In this document: positions 46,985 through 55,905 of the stretch, one piece after another | Position numbering within the stretch: the first letter of the stretch is position 1 | Layout: each line of letters opens with the position of its first letter | Origin: Beta vulgaris subsp. vulgaris | Taxonomy: Eukaryota; Streptophyta; Magnoliopsida; Caryophyllales; Amaranthaceae | Length of the DNA stretch: 64,000 bases | Assembly: GCF_026745355.1 (NCBI RefSeq) | Contig: NC_079208.1 | Location: 21,520,955 to 21,584,954 of the forward strand | Direction of reading: 5' to 3' | The notes under the pieces: generated by a model | The model's input: the letters and a program-made list of their open reading frames with translations, nothing else | Told to the model about the DNA's origin: nothing | The model's database searches: none | Position numbers and translations under genes: made by a program

Positions 46985-47940
46985 TTAAACAATTTTTATC
47001 ATTCCTAGTTCCAAGCGTATCTTTTCAAACCTGTCCCTAGATAGAGGTTTAGTCAATATGTCAGCTATTTGATTTTCAGTTGGACAAAAATCAACTTTGA
47101 CTAATCCCTTTTCTACATTGTCTTTTAGGAAATGATGTCGAATGTGAATATGCTTGACCCTAGAGTGATGAACTGGATCCTTGGAAATGCAAATGGCACT
47201 AGTATTATCACAGAGTATAGGAACACACTTAAATTTTATGCCAAAGTCACGTACCTGTTGCTTGATCCATAATACCTGAGAGCAGCAAGCAGCAGCTGCC
47301 ACGTATTCAGCTTCGGTTGTGGAAAGAGCAACAGTGTTTTGTTTCTTTGAATTCCAAGAAGCTAAGCTTGATCCTAGGAATTGGACAATACCCGAGGTGC
47401 TTTTTCGATTCACCAAGTCTCCAGCATAGTCAGCATCCAAATAGCTTACTAGATCAAAGATGTCACTTCGAGGATAGAACAAAAAAAGATCATCACTTCC
47501 TTTCAAATATCTAAGGATCCGTTTGACAGTGTCAAATGAGATTCCTTAGGATTTGATTGGAATCTAGCACATAAACCAACACTAAAGGAGATATCAGGCC
47601 TACTAGCAGTTAGATAAAGTAAGGAACCAATCATACCTCTGTAGAGTTTCTGATCTACGGACTTACCACTTTGGTCCTCATCTAACCTTGTTCCTGTTCC
47701 TATTGGAGTATGGTTGGTTTTTGCTTGATCCAGTCCATATTTTTTCAATAACTCCTTTACGTATTTTTGTTGATGGATCATTGTTCCTTTTTCAGTTTGC
47801 TTGATTTGCAAGCCGAGAAAGAAGTTTAATTCTCCCATCATGCTCATTTCAAATTCACTACGCATTAACTCAGCAAATTCCTTACAAAGAGATTCGTTAG
47901 TTGCACCAAAAATTATATCATCTACATAAATCTGAACCAC
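46985..47940 (-). pseudogene. Ty1/copia reverse transcriptase C-terminus and RNase H (SIRE type)
   Basis: Minus-strand pol end. 47940-47503 has the catalytic YVDDIIFGATNE box and IGSLLYLTASRPDI. 47506-46985 has the RNase H motifs LDADYAGDLVNRKSTSG, ALSTTEAEYVAAA and the final HIRHHFLKDNVEKG. The two ORFs overlap by a few bases and need one frame change at about 47505. High similarity to standard plant copia motifs suggests limited decay. Confidence 0.9.
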
Positions 47941-48148
47941 TAGGATGTCTGTTCCTTTGGATCTAAGGAACAGGGTCCTATCAACTTTTCCTCGTATAAA
48001 ATCATTAGAAAGTAAGAATTTTGAAAGTCTTTCATACCATGATCTAGGAGCTTGCTTAAGCCCATAAAGAGCCTTATCTAGCTTATAGACATGGTTAGGA
48101 AGATCGGGTTTTCAAATCCAGGAGGTTGTTCCACATAGACGTCTTCAA

Positions 48149-48505
48149 TTAAATACCATTTAAAAAGGCACATTTGACGTCCATTTGGTATAACCTAAAA
48201 CCCATGAATGCTGCAAAGGCAATCAAGATTCTTATTGCTTCTATTCTAGCTACAGGAGCAAAAGTTTCATCGAAGTGATTATACCCTTTGGCTACGAGTC
48301 TGGCTTTGTTCCTTATGACTGTTCCATGTTCGTCCAGCTTGTTCCTGAAGACCCATTTCAGCCCAATCACCTTTTGGTTTTTAGGCTTGGTCTCAAGATG
48401 CCAGACCTTGTTCCTCTGGAACTCATTTAGTTCCTCTTGCATGGCATTTATCCAGTCAGACTCCAGAAGGGCATCATTGTGATCTCGTGGTTCTGTCATA
48501 GACAA
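48149..48505 (-). pseudogene. Ty1/copia reverse transcriptase N-terminal part
   Basis: Encodes [40 protein letters not shown] and [12 protein letters not shown], the standard opening of copia reverse transcriptase. Between 48148 and 47941 the frame continues with breaks (a stretch with LYGLKQAPR-like sense near 48060). 48506-48926 is a decayed link from integrase. Confidence 0.88.
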
Positions 48506-48926
48506 AAAGGCTTGGAAAGCACAAAATTTTTCAGTTGGGATCTCGTTTGAGTTCCCTTTTCAATATCACTTACGATTAAATCCAATGGATGGATTTCAGG
48601 TGCCTAGGTCTTGGTTCAAATCTCCTTGTCTCTGCTCCTCCAGCTTGAGGATTTCATTCGTTTCATTTCTGATGAATTTCTGCTGCCTGTTCCTCTTGTA
48701 TGACAGGATCAGGAACAACTATCTCTTTTTCAGGAATATGCTTTTTGTCGGTACCTGCAGGTGTTAGTTCCTCATCAATGTTCACTGACTCTTAAGAACG
48801 AGTCAGTCCTATTTCAAAGTCATTTTCATGACTTAGTCCTGTAGGGAGTTAGTTTCATCGAAAATAATATGGACAGTTTCCTCATAACACATTGTTCTTT
48901 TTTGTAAACTCTATATGCTTTACTAT

Positions 48927-49261
48927 TTAAAGCATATCTATAAAAACAACCTCATCACTTCTAGCATCAAACTTTCCTAAATTGTCTTTACCATTGTTAT
49001 GTACAAAGCATTTACAACCAAAGATTCTAAAGTATGAGATATTGGGTTTTCTTCCTTTGAGCAGCTCATAAGGAGTCTTCAGTACAATGGGTCTTAGCAT
49101 GACTCTATTGATAATGTAGCACGCCGTGTTCACTGCTTCAGCCTAGAAATTTTTCGGAAGATTGCTAGCTATGATCATTGTTCTTGCCATGTCCTCCAAA
49201 ATGTGATTCTTCCTTTCTACCACGCCATTTTGTTGTGGAGTCCTAGGAGCTGAGAAGGTGT
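48927..49261 (-). pseudogene. Ty1/copia integrase 3' part, 5' end of element lost
   Basis: The end of the integrase core: on the minus strand SAPRTPQQNGVVERKN (49250-49200) contains the catalytic Glu. It continues to NTACYIINRVMLRP, PYELLKGRKPNISY and FGCKCFVHNNGKDN. Sequence right of about 49262 is a MITE and then host DNA. The upstream half of integrase, protease, gag and 5' LTR are therefore missing. Confidence 0.85.
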
Positions 49262-49803
49262 GGTCAAGTCCCTTAAGTTTGCTCAAAAGTGAAATTAGGC
49301 CCTTCAAGTTTCACTTGTGATTAACTCCCACAACTTTACACAAATGTGAGATTTCAGCTATTTTCTCTTTAGTAAATAATTTTTTTTGAATACTAAGATA
49401 TTAGATTATACGTATTTTTATACAACTTATTCTTCCTGACAAGGCTATGAGGAAGATGAGAATGATTGCATAGTGATAGGGCTTAATTTGGCAAGGCTAT
49501 GAGGAAAAAGAGATGCACTTCCAATGAAGAAGTTGTTTTATTTAGTTATGTGTGTTTGTACTTACTATGTATAATTTATGTATTAAAGATATTTCATATC
49601 ATCATAAATGATTTTTGATTTTTTTCCCCAAGTATTTCTCCTTAAAAAAACATTTGTAAAGAAAAGAAAATGGTTATATATACTAAAAAATGTGTAATCT
49701 CACATTTGGGTAAAGTTGTAGGGGTTAATCACCACAAGTGAAACTTAAGGGGCCTAATCTCACTTTTGAGCAAACCTAAGGGGCTTAATCATCACTTTGC
49801 CCT
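49262..49803. mobile_element. MITE with ~100-bp terminal inverted repeats
   Basis: The left arm (about 49262-49352) and right arm (about 49698-49803) are reverse complements with few changes. Both contain TTTGCTCAAAAGTGA, AAGTTTCACTTGTG and CACAAATGTGAGAT-like words. The 340-bp centre has a repeated ACAAGGCTATGAGGAA phrase (49439 and 49482) and no transposase. The exact ends and target duplication are unclear because the copia sequence at the left looks similar to the terminus. Confidence 0.7.
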
Positions 49804-50170
49804 ATCTCTATTATATCAGGCAACACATAGGGGACACCAAAAAATAGAAAAAGAATAAAAGAAAAAAAAAGAAAATAACTAACTGTTTCATTTGAATGAA
49901 AAAATGGGGAAAAGTAGGACATTTAAATTAAACATTGATTTTTTGAGAAAACAAAATTTAAAGACAATTTTCTATACCCAATTAATTTTATTTTCTACTT
50001 CATATGCTATCACACATTATCGCACGCATTGCGTGCATGTAACTATGTAAGGTTAATATTATTCTAAGAAACAACAAACCATGTTACCGACGAAAAAGCC
50101 AAACATTGAAAATTCGGAAAAACCAAAAAACTTGGCGGGCAACTCAATTTTCGCACATAGGAATCTCCAC
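49804..50170. other. Intergenic sequence upstream of the H2A.X-like gene
   Basis: AT-rich, with poly-A stretches and no gene. GCACGCATTGCGTGC (50021-50035) is a short palindrome. Likely distal promoter. Confidence 0.5.
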
Positions 50171-50176
50171 GCTGGC

Positions 50177-50261
50177 GATCCGTGTGACCCCAATTAACCA
50201 ATAGAATCCATCATTAACCCCCTATAAAATACCCAAACTCCCCCTTTCATAATCAACGTCA
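50177..50261 (+). promoter_or_regulatory. Histone-type promoter of the H2A.X-like gene
   Basis: GATCCGTG at 50177-50184 differs by one base from the reverse of the plant histone octamer CGCGGATC. CCAAT is at 50198-50202, a TATA box TATAAAA at 50223-50229, and an ACGTCA hexamer at 50256-50261. The last may lie in the transcribed leader. These are the known S-phase elements of plant histone genes. A pyrimidine-rich 5' leader leads to the ATG at 50351. Confidence 0.68.
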
Positions 50262-50350
50262 CGTATTCACACCCCTTTCTCTTCTTACTCCTAGTTAATT
50301 AATTCTCTCATTTCTTCTTACCTTTCCTCTACAATCATCAACCAGCTAAA

Positions 50351-51311
50351 ATGGCCGGCAAAGACGGAGTTTCAGCGAAGAGTAATGCAGGCAGGGGAAA
50401 GCCGAAGAGCGGAAAGTCCGTCACTCGGTCCTCTAAAGCTGGGTTACAGTTTCCGGTGGGTCGTATTGCGCGTTACTTGAAGAAGGGCCGGTATGCTCAG
50501 AGAGTCGGTTCTGGTTCCCCTGTCTATCTCTCCGCTGTTCTCGAATATCTTGCCGCTGAGGTATAAATTTCTCTCTTTTTTTTTGTTTTTGCTCATTGTT
50601 ATTTTCTTATTGTTAATCCTTGCAAATTCTCAGATTTGTTGAAATGTTGTTTTCAGTTTGCTCATTAATTTTCTTCTGAATAAATTGTTGTTTTCGACGT
50701 ATCTGAAGTGATTTTTCAGTTTGGGATGTGTAATTATAGGTTTGGTGATAAATTTTAGTTCGATTTTCTAGTGAAAATTGAATGATAAGTTGAATTTGAT
50801 TTGAAATTGGTACTGATGAATGGATAGATTTTGATAATTGTTACTGTTTACAATTAATTTCCTCCAAATATTTTGTTAGAGTAACCTAAAATATTTTTCT
50901 CCATTTTTTTTTATGAATATCGAAAATGAACGGCAAATTGGTGTTGATAAAATCCGACTCGCCTTTTGAATGCAAGTGAAAATTTCGTGAATGCAAGTGA
51001 TTCCTTTTTCAGTCTGTTAATCTAACAAAAAAGAGCAGAAAATTTGCGCAGTCCTATTGATGATGATAAACTATATCATAATATTGAAAATTGAAGGTTG
51101 GGTTGGATCTGATTTGATGTTGGTAATGATGGATGCATTAGGTCATATTCAATTGGCGGTTCGGAACGATGACGAATTGAGCAAGCTTTTAGGCTCAGTC
51201 ACCATTGCTAATGGAGGTGTTTTGCCTAAAATTCACACTGCTTTGCTTCAAAAGAACAGCAAAGCAAAAACTGACAAGGCTGAAATTGGGTCTGCATCAC
51301 AGGAGTTTTAG
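50351..51311 (+). CDS. Histone H2A.X-like gene, two exons, second exon damaged
   Basis: Core histone H2A variant that packages DNA; the SQ motif near its end is phosphorylated at double-strand breaks. Exon 1 (50351-50560) encodes 70 residues with the typical lysine-rich tail, [20 protein letters not shown], and [12 protein letters not shown], followed by a GT donor. The later part (51144-51311) encodes [20 protein letters not shown], then [12 protein letters not shown], and ends SASQEF, the H2A.X signature. The intervening ~20 residues (the LELAGNAARDNKK region) are not recognisable. From a possible acceptor at 51096 only 47 bases precede HIQ where 60 are expected, giving a frame break. It is either a young pseudogene or a sequencing fault. 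The promoter looks intact. Confidence 0.72.
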
Positions 51312-51750
51312 TTTTCTGGTTGTGTGTTGGGAAAAATTTGGGGATAATAAAAGTAGGTTGTTTTTGGGTGGAGTAATTTTTTGGAGAAATATATTTTAGG
51401 GGTAAATTCTAGTATGGTAGTAAGGTTATAGTTGATTGGTGACTATGTAAAATGGTGATGTTTATGCCTGGTGAACATTTTCTTCTTTATAAGAGAAAGA
51501 AATTATAGTTCTTAGCTTATCAATGATTTCTTGTCGTATATTCTTGTTTCTTATGTTATTTGTCTAAACTTTACTTGATGTGGAACTTGGCGTTCCGGAT
51601 GGATATGGAGGTTTCTTTATTAAAAGAAATGGTTATGGAGGTGTTTGAAAAATGTGGAGTGAATTTTGAATGCAATGACTTCAAATTTGAACAAAGGCAA
51701 CAACTTTGTTCTTCTAATCAAGCTAGTTTCATAAGCATAATTACATAAAT
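51312..51750 (+). other. 3' region of the H2A.X-like gene and spacer
   Basis: T-rich 3' untranslated sequence. AATAAAAG at 51346 could be a polyadenylation signal. A 62-codon ORF at 51560-51748 has no family pattern. The next recognisable feature is the gypsy LTR that starts about 51750. Confidence 0.5.
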
Positions 51751-52139
51751 AAAAGCATGCAAAGCAAAAATCTCAATATTCTTTAAGGAAAATAAACAAT
51801 TGTGTATTATTATGAAAGAAACGAAATATATATAATACACCCTACTAGTTCTAATCCTACTAGAACTAGGACAACTAGCAAACTAGACTCCTAATCCAAC
51901 TTGGATTAGTTACAATTGACTCAAACTACAATCCAACTTGGATTAGTTACAAATTTACAATTGACTCCTAACAAGATTAAAATATTGAATCATGTAAAAT
52001 CCATTGTTTTAAAAACATAAGAAAAATTATGATTCTTAACAAACTAAAACACATAGAAATTACTAATTGAACTAACTAAAACACACGACCCATTAATTAT
52101 AACTAATTATACTATGTAGGATCTCCTTGTTCCACATAA
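51750..52139 (-). repeat. Gypsy 3' LTR remnant
   Basis: On the minus strand a polypurine tract (CAAGGGGAGAA, about 52142-52152) is followed by TGTGGAACAAGGAG and an AT-rich stretch. It has two copies of CTAATCCAAGTTGGATT (near 51895 and 51935). This fits a chromovirus LTR. The left boundary is only approximate. Confidence 0.5.
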
Positions 52140-52837
52140 TTCTCCCCTTGAAATGAATTTGTCCCCAAATTCTCACTGGCAATGTAAGGAGCTAAGTCAT
52201 CCATTTTGAAAGTGGTACCAACATTGTCATATGAACTCAGTGGGGATGAAAAATATGGCATTGCTTCCTTAAATATAACATGTAGTGCACTTTGGCTTCC
52301 ATTAACTCACATTTGAATTGAGAAGCCTTTACGAGCATGTTGTTTGTAGATTCAAAATTTAACTTCTTGGGAGGTAAAGGCTTTAATCTAGACCTATTAT
52401 TCTCTTTAGCAACCGAATAAATGTTTCTCTTTCTTGCATGGTTCACATCTCTCATCCACTGCCAAGGTTTTTAGGAGTACCGCGTAAGCACTCATGGGGA
52501 TGACATCACACCAAAGTTCATCTTGGTAATCTTTTATAGAAAAAGCCACGAGTGCTTGTTTATTCACCTTGATAGAATCATTATCATTCAACCAATTAAG
52601 GTTGCAAGGCTTTGGATGTTCTCTAACGAGTAATTTTAAGGCACTCACCATCTTTGAAGATGCCATGTTAGCACAAGACCGACTGTCAATGATTAGCTTA
52701 CAAGATCTCCCTTTAACTAAGCACCGTGTGTAGAAAAGATTTTCCTTTTGTGCTTCTTCCTCTAATGGTGCGGCTTGGGCTCTAAGTAATCTCCTCAAAA
52801 TAAGAGTATCTGTAACCGTCACTTTTGTCGGCACTTG
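52140..52837 (-). pseudogene. Ty3/gypsy gag-protease remnant, internally deleted
   Basis: Minus strand 52834-52406 encodes a protease region with CLVKGRSCKLIIDSRSCANM; the catalytic DSG is DSR here, so it is inactive. NWLNDNDSIKVNKQAL and DELWCDVIPM follow. The frame then shifts near 52450 to 52455-52237, with RDVNHARKRNIYS, the usual text after the protease. After that it jumps to the end of pol and the polypurine tract, so reverse transcriptase, RNase H and integrase have been deleted (more than 2 kb). Confidence 0.78.
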
Positions 52838-54060
52838 TTTCAGAGCCGACTACGTCTAGGCGCAATGCTAGACGTCGGACAACGCTATGGCGGTTAAGGT
52901 ATATAGATCTCGAGTGTCGTAACCGACTAGAGAATTATACTTGACCCTTGCGTGTCCAAGTTGAACACCCTACGAGATGGAACAAGGTCCAAGATGGGTG
53001 CACGTAGTGAAACGTGCGAGTGAACCCGAGGATGGTTCCGTTAAGTCTCGTGTGGTAGTGCGACGCACGGTGTTGATGGTTTCATCCGTTAAACCAGCGT
53101 CAAGGGATCCTTGGCATGACAGTCACACAAATGTCCACGTTGTGGGTTATGGGAGACGGTTACCATACGTTGGTAACCGCCCAACTGTGATTGACTAAGT
53201 AGCTTGGTGACTTGGTGGCGGTTACCAAGGCTATGGCCAGCGTGGGGATCGTAGTGAGCGGTTACCATACGATGGTAACCGCCCGTCAGTTATAAAAGGG
53301 CGTGGCGTGGTGACTTGGCGACAGTTACCAACGTAGGCCTAGGGCTCACAATTAGTTCCTTATTATAAGGAGCGGTTAAGGGAAGTTACTCTGAGTAATG
53401 GGTGGTTATAGTAACCACCCACGTTGTCCCATGTCTCCTTGAAAAGGGGAGCGGTTATCAAGAGTGTGAGAGAGCACACTCCAACTCCACAGAAGCGGTT
53501 ACGCTGACATGGCGAGTAGTTTCGTCTGACGATGAGCGGTTGCGTCAATTGTCATGGACGATTACTCTCAACTTGGTGAGCAGTTACCCATGGGCGGTTA
53601 TGGCTGTGGACAGTGGCGACAAGTGTAGCGGACACATGTACATCACTAAGCGAGCGGTTACTCGCGACGGTTACTTAGTGGGTGAGAATAGTGGGCGGTT
53701 GAGTAACCACCCACATCCCTCACCACTCTCCTTGAATTAAGGAGTCAGTCAGCAAGTGGTGAGAAGTGATCCCACGTTGGAAGAGGCACAGCATCAGAGA
53801 CAAGTTAGTGGGTAGTTATCTTTGTTAGTGGGTGGTTACCTGCTTATGTGGCTGGGCTGTAGTCACTCTATTGTATTATAAATAGAGAACTTGCAGTAGT
53901 CATTTGGCATAGAGTATTCTGAAAATACTTAGGCTTGTATTGAGTTTGCTCTCGAGAAATAAAAGTGCTCCTCCTATCTTGTAGTCTCGTGTGATAGTGT
54001 GCATTCTAATTTACGTAATCATAGTATATAAAGTGCGTGAGCGCTAAAGGGCTGGTCTAG
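52838..54060 (+). repeat. LTR-like segment with clustered GCGGTTA motifs
   Basis: A segment that ends with promoter-like and 3'-end-like signals: TATAAATAGAG (53877-53887), AATAAAAG (53959-53966) and a T-rich stretch, in LTR order U3-R-U5. Upstream, the motif GCGGTTA (or its reverse complement TAACCGC) occurs at least fifteen times between 52887 and 53700. Near relatives such as GTGGTTA and CAGTTAC are also present. Two 26-base imperfect palindromes (ACGGTTACCATACG..., 53157-53182 and 53257-53283) are 100 bases apart. The start TGTTTCAGAGCC at 52838 is a guess. No matching partner LTR is seen. Confidence 0.5.
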
Positions 54061-54160
54061 ACGCCATCACGGGAACCTCTTGTTGCGGAAAAGGGGTAGT
54101 TCAAAAAAAATCCTGTGACAATTTGGTCCGACCTGCCATAAAAATCCAAAGCACTTGCAA

Positions 54161-54910
54161 CATGAGAACTCCAAAGATGCACGGAAAAGGTACTGTGAAT
54201 GCTAACTCTCCCCCATCGATCCCGAACTCTGCCTCTATGGACGGAACAAAACTTAACTCTATCCTCAATGAGGAAGACGTGGAATATGCCAAAACAATGG
54301 AATACTTGAGCGATTTGGCTGGCTCGATCTTTGATGCCGACCAACCGTTGGAAACTTTGGCTCGATTGAAATCCTTGGTGCATAACAACAGGGAAAACCT
54401 CGGTATCGATCAACCGGATCCATGGAGCAATTGGAATGATGACATCTCCAATGGTCGTACGTTCGACATTGACGACAAACTGTCGGGGCTCCTGAGCGGA
54501 TGGGGTTCAAGGATGGAGGATCTGGGGAATCTTGTTGGAACCCCACTGCCAACACCTCGTCCCCCATCTCCGAAACCCAGGCTCCTAGAGAAGGATCGGT
54601 CATGCGCTGCCTAGGAGGATGGTTTGTGGGAGACGAATTCAAAACATGGGACGAAGTCCCGGAATTACAGGACGCTACGGCAAGGAAGGAAGAGATTGCG
54701 CCTATAGGGTCGAAGAAGGCCATAGAGGTGGTCGTCATTTCTGAGACGAGTCGGAATGCGGAGACCCTTTGGCGAAGGCTGATTCATCCGCGATTTATTA
54801 TGCGGGAAATTACGGCGACAAAGACGAAGGATCTACTCCCACGTCCCGATCGAAGATTCAGTTCGGTCCGTTCCAACCATAAGATGGCGGGCAGTTGGTG
54901 TGCTGGGTGA
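54161..54910 (+). pseudogene. Unrecognised ORF region, two overlapping frames
   Basis: Directly after the LTR-like segment. ATG at 54161 opens a frame of about 150 codons, with MEYLSDLAGSIFDADQPLE and a proline-rich end (PTPRPPSPKPR), to 54614. A second frame, open from 54500 to 54910, takes up with SPISETQAPREGSV and TWDEVPELQDATARKEEIAP. GC content is higher than the surroundings, and the two frames together would give ~250 codons, suggesting one ORF with a single frame break near 54560. I do not recognise the family. It may be the non-standard ORF of a non-autonomous LTR element. Confidence 0.4.
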
Positions 54911-55905
54911 AGCCTCCCCTTTCCCCCTCTTATATCAGATTTGTTTAAATTGTTGTGTTTTGCTTTGGTATATTTCGTTGTTGTTAAAGATGTTGGTTTA
55001 TTTCCTTAATTTTGATATTCGAATTTCAATGTAAGGATTGCTGTATTAATGTTTATGAACGTGGCTTGGTTATACTTGTTTTCATTATCTCGGAGCCGCA
55101 TGATCGCGAGTTTAAAGCTAGTCAGATTGGGGCCCATCTAAACCAACGCAAGTTGGGATGACCCACGGTTCTGTCAAAGGGGCTAAACAATGAATTAGAG
55201 AGGAATGGTTTGATGTGAAATGTAGTGCTTGTTGACCTTGTTCATGGATTTAACCTAAAGGAAACCCGAAAGGCTGGATTGAGTCCATTCTCTCGGCAAT
55301 TATGTTGTGGGTTACGCTAGTTCCTTTGGGTGGAGCATGAACACGAAGTCATGGTAATCAAGCCAAAACATGAAAATCAATGGTCGTTGCCCCGAAAGCA
55401 TAAGTATTAACTTGTGTATTAACCAAGGCCTAACAAGTACATAAACATATTCCGCGAAGGTAGGATGGAGGGTTCACGAATAGTGATCCTCACGAGTGTA
55501 CGATCTCGTAGCTTCGGTGAAATCCGAGACATCTACCATCAAATAGCGGAAGTGTTTAAACTTGGATGTTCGACGAAGTTCGAAGAGTCAAAGGTGAACA
55601 TACCTACTGTTTGTAGGATCATAGAGATTTGATCTCGGTTATTCGGCGGAGATCGAAAGACAAAGAATGAAATACTTGCCTGCCGTTTGTAGGCGTGTGA
55701 GAGTTTATCTCCGCAGCATCGTCGAGGTTTAGGGAGTGCCTACTTGTTGCCAGCAAAGTGCGAGGGGCTAACCTCACACGGAGATACTGGAGCAAGTATA
55801 TCCTAGCTCGACCGGGATGCATTGGACCTTGGAATCATAGCGAAGTTAAAGTTAATGTTTACTCGTATGGACCGGAGCTTGGTCTAATAAAATTTTATTC
55901 CAAGA
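54911..55905. other. Non-coding segment between the unknown ORF and the satellite
   Basis: No gene. Two loosely similar ~100-base blocks contain a CTACTGTTTGTAGGATC / CTGCCGTTTGTAGGCG phrase followed by TTTATCTC or TTGATCTC (55604-55640 and 55680-55717). The text resembles the internal region of a non-autonomous LTR element. An abrupt change to satellite occurs near 55906. Confidence 0.45.
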
